From Gemmatimonadota bacterium (lineage in GTDB: Bacteria; Gemmatimonadota; Gemmatimonadetes; Gemmatimonadales; Gemmatimonadaceae), in contig JADKAQ010000020.1 in assembly GCA_016719105.1 (NCBI GenBank), forward strand, positions 1 through 64,000: a DNA stretch of 64,000 nucleotides. The letters are read 5' to 3'. Position numbers and translations under genes: made by a program. A model generated the notes under the pieces. That model was not told the origin of the DNA. It searched no databases and worked only from the letters and a program-made list of their open reading frames with translations. Within the stretch, counting starts at the first letter, position 1. Each line of letters starts with the position of its first letter. Of this stretch, positions 60,168 to 64,000 are shown one piece after another.

Positions 60168-63100
60168 ATGCCGCTGTCGCTGCTCACCGCCCCCCGACTC
60201 ACCCCCCTGCTGGAGCACCTGGCCGGCGGCTTGGCACGCGCCCCGCTCCCGCCCCGGGAGGAGGAGGTGATCGTCGTGCAATCGCAGGGGATGCGACGCT
60301 GGCTGACGTTGCAGCTTGCGGACCGGTTCGGCTGCGCGGGGTCGCTGACGATGCCCTTTCCGGCGACGTTCGTGCGGGAGCTGTCGCGGTCGATCCTGGG
60401 GGAGCACGCCGGCCGCGATCAGCAGGACCCATTCTCGCGCGACGCGCTGACCTGGCGCATCGATGCGATGCTCGACGCGCTCCCCGCGGGCGACGAGACC
60501 TTCGCCCCGTTGCGCACCTACCTCGCGCGGGCCGACGACCGGACGCGTTTTGGGCTGGCAGCGCAGGTGGCGGCCCGATTCGACGACTACCAGATGTTCC
60601 GGGCCGACATCCTCGATCGGTGGGAAGCTGGCGACGACTACCCGGGGACATCACATGGGCGCTGGCAGGGGGCGCTCTGGCGGCGGCTGCGCGCCGAGGC
60701 GGGGGACGGGACGCCGCACACGGGGAACCGGTTGCAGCGCCTGATCGAGACGTTGCAGCGCGCCGAGTCGAGCGGTGGCCCGGGCGACGCGCCGCACGGG
60801 CTTCCGTCGCGGGTGACGGTCTTTGGCGTGAGCACGCTTCCCCCGCTCTTCGTCGACCTCCTGTTCGCCATCGCGCGGCACCGCCCGGTCACGGTCTACT
60901 CGGCGGCGCTCGAGGTTGCGGCGTCGCATCCGCTGGCGCTGGCCTACGGCGGGCAGTCGCGCGAGTTCGTGGCGGAGCTGGAGGGGCGCGGGGCGGCGGT
61001 GCAGCGCGTGGGGGAGGTGCCTAACGGAGCGGGAGTGCTGGCGCGGCTGCAGCGGGAGCTGGCCACCGACGATGCCGGGACCACCCCGCTGGAGCTGGCG
61101 TGGAGCGACGACTCGCTGCGCGTGCACGACGCGCACGGTGCGATGCGGCAGCTGGAGGTGGTGCGCGACCAGTTGCTGGCGGCGCTGGCCGCCGACGACA
61201 CGCTGCGTCCGCACGACCTCCTCCTGCTCGTCCCCGACGCGGCGGAGTGGGCGCCGACGGTGGATGCGGTCTTCGGCGTCTCGGTGCAAGGGGCGCCGCG
61301 CCTCCCGTATCGCATCGCCGACCGTCCGTTGCGACGCGCGCAGCCGGCGGCCGAGGCACTGGCGCGGCTGCTGTCGCTGGAAGGGGGGCGGCTGGAGCGG
61401 AGTGCCGTGCTCTCGCTGCTCTCGCTCCCACTCGTCAGGCAGGGGGCGGGGCTGGCGGCGGGCGACGTGGAGTGGGTCGAGTCGGCGCTCGAACGGGCGA
61501 ACGTCCGCTGGGGATACGACGGGGCGGCGCGCTCGGCGCTCGGCTTCCCCGACTACGAGGAGGCGAGCTGGCGCGCGGGGCTCGATCGGTTGTTGTTAGG
61601 CGTGGTGGTGGGGCGGGTGGACGACGAGGTCCTGGGGTTGCTCCCCGAAGCGGGGGACATGCTGGGCGAGCCCGAGCTCCTGGCGACGTTTGCGCGCTGG
61701 GTCGACGACCTGGCGGAGATGCTGGCGCAGTGGCGACACGAGCGCTCGCTCGCCGATTGGACGGCGACGCTGATCGGCACGATCGAACGGTTCCTCGCGC
61801 CTGACGACACGTACGAGCAGCAGATGGTGGGGGCGGTGGCGGCGACGATCCGCCGGCTCTCGGCGCTTGGGGAGGTCGCGGGTTACGACAAGACGGTGAA
61901 GTTCGCCGTGGTGCGCGACTGGCTCGAGACGGAGCTCGACGACGAAGGGTTCGGGAGCGGCTTCCTGCAGGGGGGGATGACGGTCGCGGCGCTCAAGCCG
62001 ATGCGGTCGCTGCCGTTCCGCGTGATCGCGATGGTGGGATTGGATGACGGCGTCTTTCCGCGGCGCGACCGGCGTTCGGCGTTCGACCTGCTGGAGCATG
62101 AGCGACGCGCGGGGGATCGTGACCTGCGCAGCGACGACCGGCAGCTCTTCCTCGATACGCTGATGGCGGCGGAGGGGCGGCTGATTCTCGCCTATGGCGG
62201 CCGGGCGGTGAACGACAACTCGCCGCGGGCGCCGTCGGTGGTGATCGATGAGTTGCTCGATCATGTGGGGCGGCGGGCGACGCTTGCGGCTGGCGGAGGG
62301 GGGCAGGGTGGGACCGCGGAGAACACAGAGGACGTGGAGAACACGGGGGGAGCGGAGAACGGTGCTGAGGATGTGGCGCGCAAAGTGATGGTCGTGCGGC
62401 ATCCGTTGCAGCCGTTCTCGTCGGCGTACTTCGGGGCGGGGAAGGATGCGCGGCTCTTCTCGTATTCGAGGGAACAGGCGGGGGCGGCGCGGGCGCTGGG
62501 CAACCGGCGCGACGAGGAGTCGCCGTTCGTGGTGGGGGAGGTGGAGGCGCCGGATGACGGGGCTTCTGGGATCTTCGCGCTCACGCTTCGGAACCTCACT
62601 GACTGCTGGACCAATCCGTCGAAGTTCTTCTGCACGCGCACGCTGCGTATCTACCTGGGGCACGAGCTCGAGGAGGCGTCGGACGAAGAGACCTTTGCGC
62701 CAAACTACATGGAGCAGGGGGGGATTCGTGCGCGCATGCTGGCGGGGGCGCTGGCGGGGACGCGCGATGCGGTGGCTGAGGAGCGGCGGTTGATCGCCGA
62801 TGGCTCGTTGCCGCCGCGCGAGTTGGGGCGGGCGTGGCATGTCGACCTGTGGAGCGACGTCGCGCTGGTGCTCGCACAGTTGCCGAACGACGAGTCGGCG
62901 GCGACGATCCCCATCACGCTCGAGGGTGATGGCTGGCGGCTCACTGGGCGCATCGATGGCGTGCGCGGTGCGCAGCGATTCGCGGTGCGCGCCGGGTCGA
63001 TGGGGGCCGACCACTACCTGCGCGCGTGGGTCGAGCACCTGGCCATGCTGGCGGCGCGCGAGCAGGGGGATACGTCGCTCCCCGACACCACCGTCCTCGT

Positions 63101-63524
63101 GTGGCGCGAGCGGGACAAGGTGAAGTCGCTGCGGTACGGGCCGGTGCCTAACGCTATGCCCCGGCTGGCGGCCCTGGTCGAGTCGGCGCGCGACGGGATG
63201 CGCCGCCCGCTCCCGTTCTTTGCCAGGGCGGGCTACGCGTGGGGGGCGTCGACCTTCGTGCAGCCGCCGGGCGAGCAGGGAAAGGGGAAGGGCAAGGGGA
63301 AGAAGACGGCCACAGCCGCGACCAAGGACCCGCGAGACGAAGCGACGAAGGCGTATCACGAGCAACCCGCGGACTACTCGTCAGGCGGCGATGCGCAGGA
63401 CGCCTACGTGGCGCTCTGCTTTCGCGGGATCGACCCGATGGTCGAGCTGTGGGACGACTTCGAACGACTGGCCGAGCGGCTCTTCGATGGGTGGCGGCAG
63501 GCCATGCTGGAGGGCGAGGGATGA
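60168..63524 (+). CDS. recC: exodeoxyribonuclease V gamma subunit RecC
   Basis: About 1118 residues, the expected size of RecC, which with RecB and RecD unwinds and degrades DNA ends and recognises Chi. The N-terminus has PLPPREEEVIVVQSQGMRRW and LTMPFPATFVRELSRSILG. Later blocks include MVGLDDGVFPRRDRRSAFDL, which is typical. Residues about 705-740 are an insertion encoded by an ACACGGGG-type repeat (GTAENTEDVENTGGAENG). ATG 60168 is the natural start. The stop overlaps the recB ATG (ATGA). No recD is seen within the window. Confidence 0.92.
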   Translation: MPLSLLTAPRLTPLLEHLAGGLARAPLPPREEEVIVVQSQGMRRWLTLQLADRFGCAGSLTMPFPATFVRELSRSILGEHAGRDQQDPFSRDALTWRIDAMLDALPAGDETFAPLRTYLARADDRTRFGLAAQVAARFDDYQMFRADILDRWEAGDDYPGTSHGRWQGALWRRLRAEAGDGTPHTGNRLQRLIETLQRAESSGGPGDAPHGLPSRVTVFGVSTLPPLFVDLLFAIARHRPVTVYSAALEVAASHPLALAYGGQSREFVAELEGRGAAVQRVGEVPNGAGVLARLQRELATDDAGTTPLELAWSDDSLRVHDAHGAMRQLEVVRDQLLAALAADDTLRPHDLLLLVPDAAEWAPTVDAVFGVSVQGAPRLPYRIADRPLRRAQPAAEALARLLSLEGGRLERSAVLSLLSLPLVRQGAGLAAGDVEWVESALERANVRWGYDGAARSALGFPDYEEASWRAGLDRLLLGVVVGRVDDEVLGLLPEAGDMLGEPELLATFARWVDDLAEMLAQWRHERSLADWTATLIGTIERFLAPDDTYEQQMVGAVAATIRRLSALGEVAGYDKTVKFAVVRDWLETELDDEGFGSGFLQGGMTVAALKPMRSLPFRVIAMVGLDDGVFPRRDRRSAFDLLEHERRAGDRDLRSDDRQLFLDTLMAAEGRLILAYGGRAVNDNSPRAPSVVIDELLDHVGRRATLAAGGGGQGGTAENTEDVENTGGAENGAEDVARKVMVVRHPLQPFSSAYFGAGKDARLFSYSREQAGAARALGNRRDEESPFVVGEVEAPDDGASGIFALTLRNLTDCWTNPSKFFCTRTLRIYLGHELEEASDEETFAPNYMEQGGIRARMLAGALAGTRDAVAEERRLIADGSLPPRELGRAWHVDLWSDVALVLAQLPNDESAATIPITLEGDGWRLTGRIDGVRGAQRFAVRAGSMGADHYLRAWVEHLAMLAAREQGDTSLPDTTVLVWRERDKVKSLRYGPVPNAMPRLAALVESARDGMRRPLPFFARAGYAWGASTFVQPPGEQGKGKGKGKKTATAATKDPRDEATKAYHEQPADYSSGGDAQDAYVALCFRGIDPMVELWDDFERLAERLFDGWRQAMLEGEG
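62318..62361. repeat. repeat-derived insertion inside recC
   Basis: GAGAACACAGAGGACGTGG followed by GAGAACACGGGGGG and GCGGAGAACGG. The words match the GACACGGAGGACACGG cluster at 57281-57320 in a degenerate form and add about 15 low-complexity residues (TAENTEDVENTGGAEN) to RecC without breaking the frame. Confidence 0.6.
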
Positions 63525-64000
63525 CCGGGCAGACGCCAGCGCCCTTCCGTGCGCTCGAGGTCGCGCTCGATCCCGGGATCACGCTCGTCGAGGCGAGCGC
63601 GGGGACGGGGAAGACCTTTGCCATCACGCGTCTCCTCCTGCGCCTCCTGCTCGAGCGGCGCGTGGAGTCGCTGGCGCGCATCCTCGTCGTCACCTTCACC
63701 GAGAAGGCGACGCAGGAGCTGGTCACGCGCATCCGCAAGACGCTGCGCGAGGCGGAGCGGGTGTGGAGTGCGTCGCCACCGCCGCGCACCAGCCGCAACG
63801 ACGACCTGTTCGTCCTGCGCGAACGTCACGGCGACGCCGGCAGAGCCATCGTCGACGAGGCGATGCGGTCGCTCGATGACCTCGCCGTCTTCACCATCCA
63901 CGGCTTCTGCCAGCGGGTGCTGGGCGAGAGCGCGCTGGAGAGCCGGATCCCCTTCCGCACGACCTTCATCGAGGACGACACCGAGCCGTTCGGGCGTGCC
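63521..64000 (+). CDS. recB: exodeoxyribonuclease V beta subunit RecB, N-terminal part
   Basis: Starts at ATG 63521 overlapping the recC stop and runs off the window, giving 160 residues. It shows the UvrD-like helicase start: ITLVEASAGTGKTFAITRLL (Walker A), then LARILVVTFTEKATQELVTR (motif Ia) and LAVFTIHGFCQRVL. This is the usual RecB opening. RecB supplies the 3'-5' helicase and the nuclease of the RecBCD complex; the nuclease end is outside the window. Confidence 0.92.
   Translation, partial: MTGQTPAPFRALEVALDPGITLVEASAGTGKTFAITRLLLRLLLERRVESLARILVVTFTEKATQELVTRIRKTLREAERVWSASPPPRTSRNDDLFVLRERHGDAGRAIVDEAMRSLDDLAVFTIHGFCQRVLGESALESRIPFRTTFIEDDTEPFGRA

Overview
The window is GC-rich, densely coding DNA, most likely from a Gemmatimonadota bacterium. 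That assignment is an inference from base composition, from protein families I associate with the phylum (a large PIG-L-like secreted protein, small Gemmatimonas-type secreted proteins, monomeric isocitrate dehydrogenase, RecBC) and from recurrent CGTTAGG-type words. Many reading frames are broken by single-base shifts, and two genes carry an in-frame TGA. Some of this looks like uncorrected long-read indels; some, in the defence island, may be real decay. I list each broken gene as one feature and give the break points.

Layout. (1) About 1-22.8 kb is a defence island. It holds a PglW-type kinase (BREX2 or methylation-associated defence family, running off the left edge), an AIPR protein with a Mrr-like nuclease domain, and a coupled helicase / uracil-DNA glycosylase / DUF429 cassette on the plus strand. 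A long minus-strand run follows: an AbiEi/AbiEii-like pair with a palindromic operator, an HNH endonuclease, MazG-like NTP pyrophosphohydrolases in two copies (one still joined to a PDDEXK nuclease, the other only to a remnant of it), a SprT-like zinc protease and a giant HIT-PLD-helicase-DUF3427 protein. (2) 22.9-35.4 kb is mixed: PQQ sugar dehydrogenase, a VapBC-like pair, an 18-unit 42-bp tandem repeat inside a minus-strand ORF, a PIG-L family protein that has lost its metal ligands, DUF2283, a HigBA-like pair, two envelope proteins, and a corrupted-looking poly-G stretch next to a kinase fragment. (3) 35.7-52.8 kb is a tight plus-strand operon: two tandem trypsin-fold proteases, a DUF6603 giant and three further giant proteins of unknown function, followed by a YjdM zinc-ribbon gene. 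This is the best candidate for an undescribed system. (4) 53.2-64 kb is mostly housekeeping: outer-membrane protein, icd, GxxExxY nuclease with ACACGGGGG repeats, a truncated S46 peptidase tail, a GGDEF-EAL protein, recC and the start of recB.

How genes work together. Translational coupling by ATGA/GTGA/TGATG overlaps ties together the helicase-UDG-DUF429 cassette, the MazG-nuclease pair, SprT with the HIT-helicase, both VapBC and HigBA, the AbiE-like pair, the protease pair and recCB. I found no tRNA, rRNA or CRISPR array by eye.
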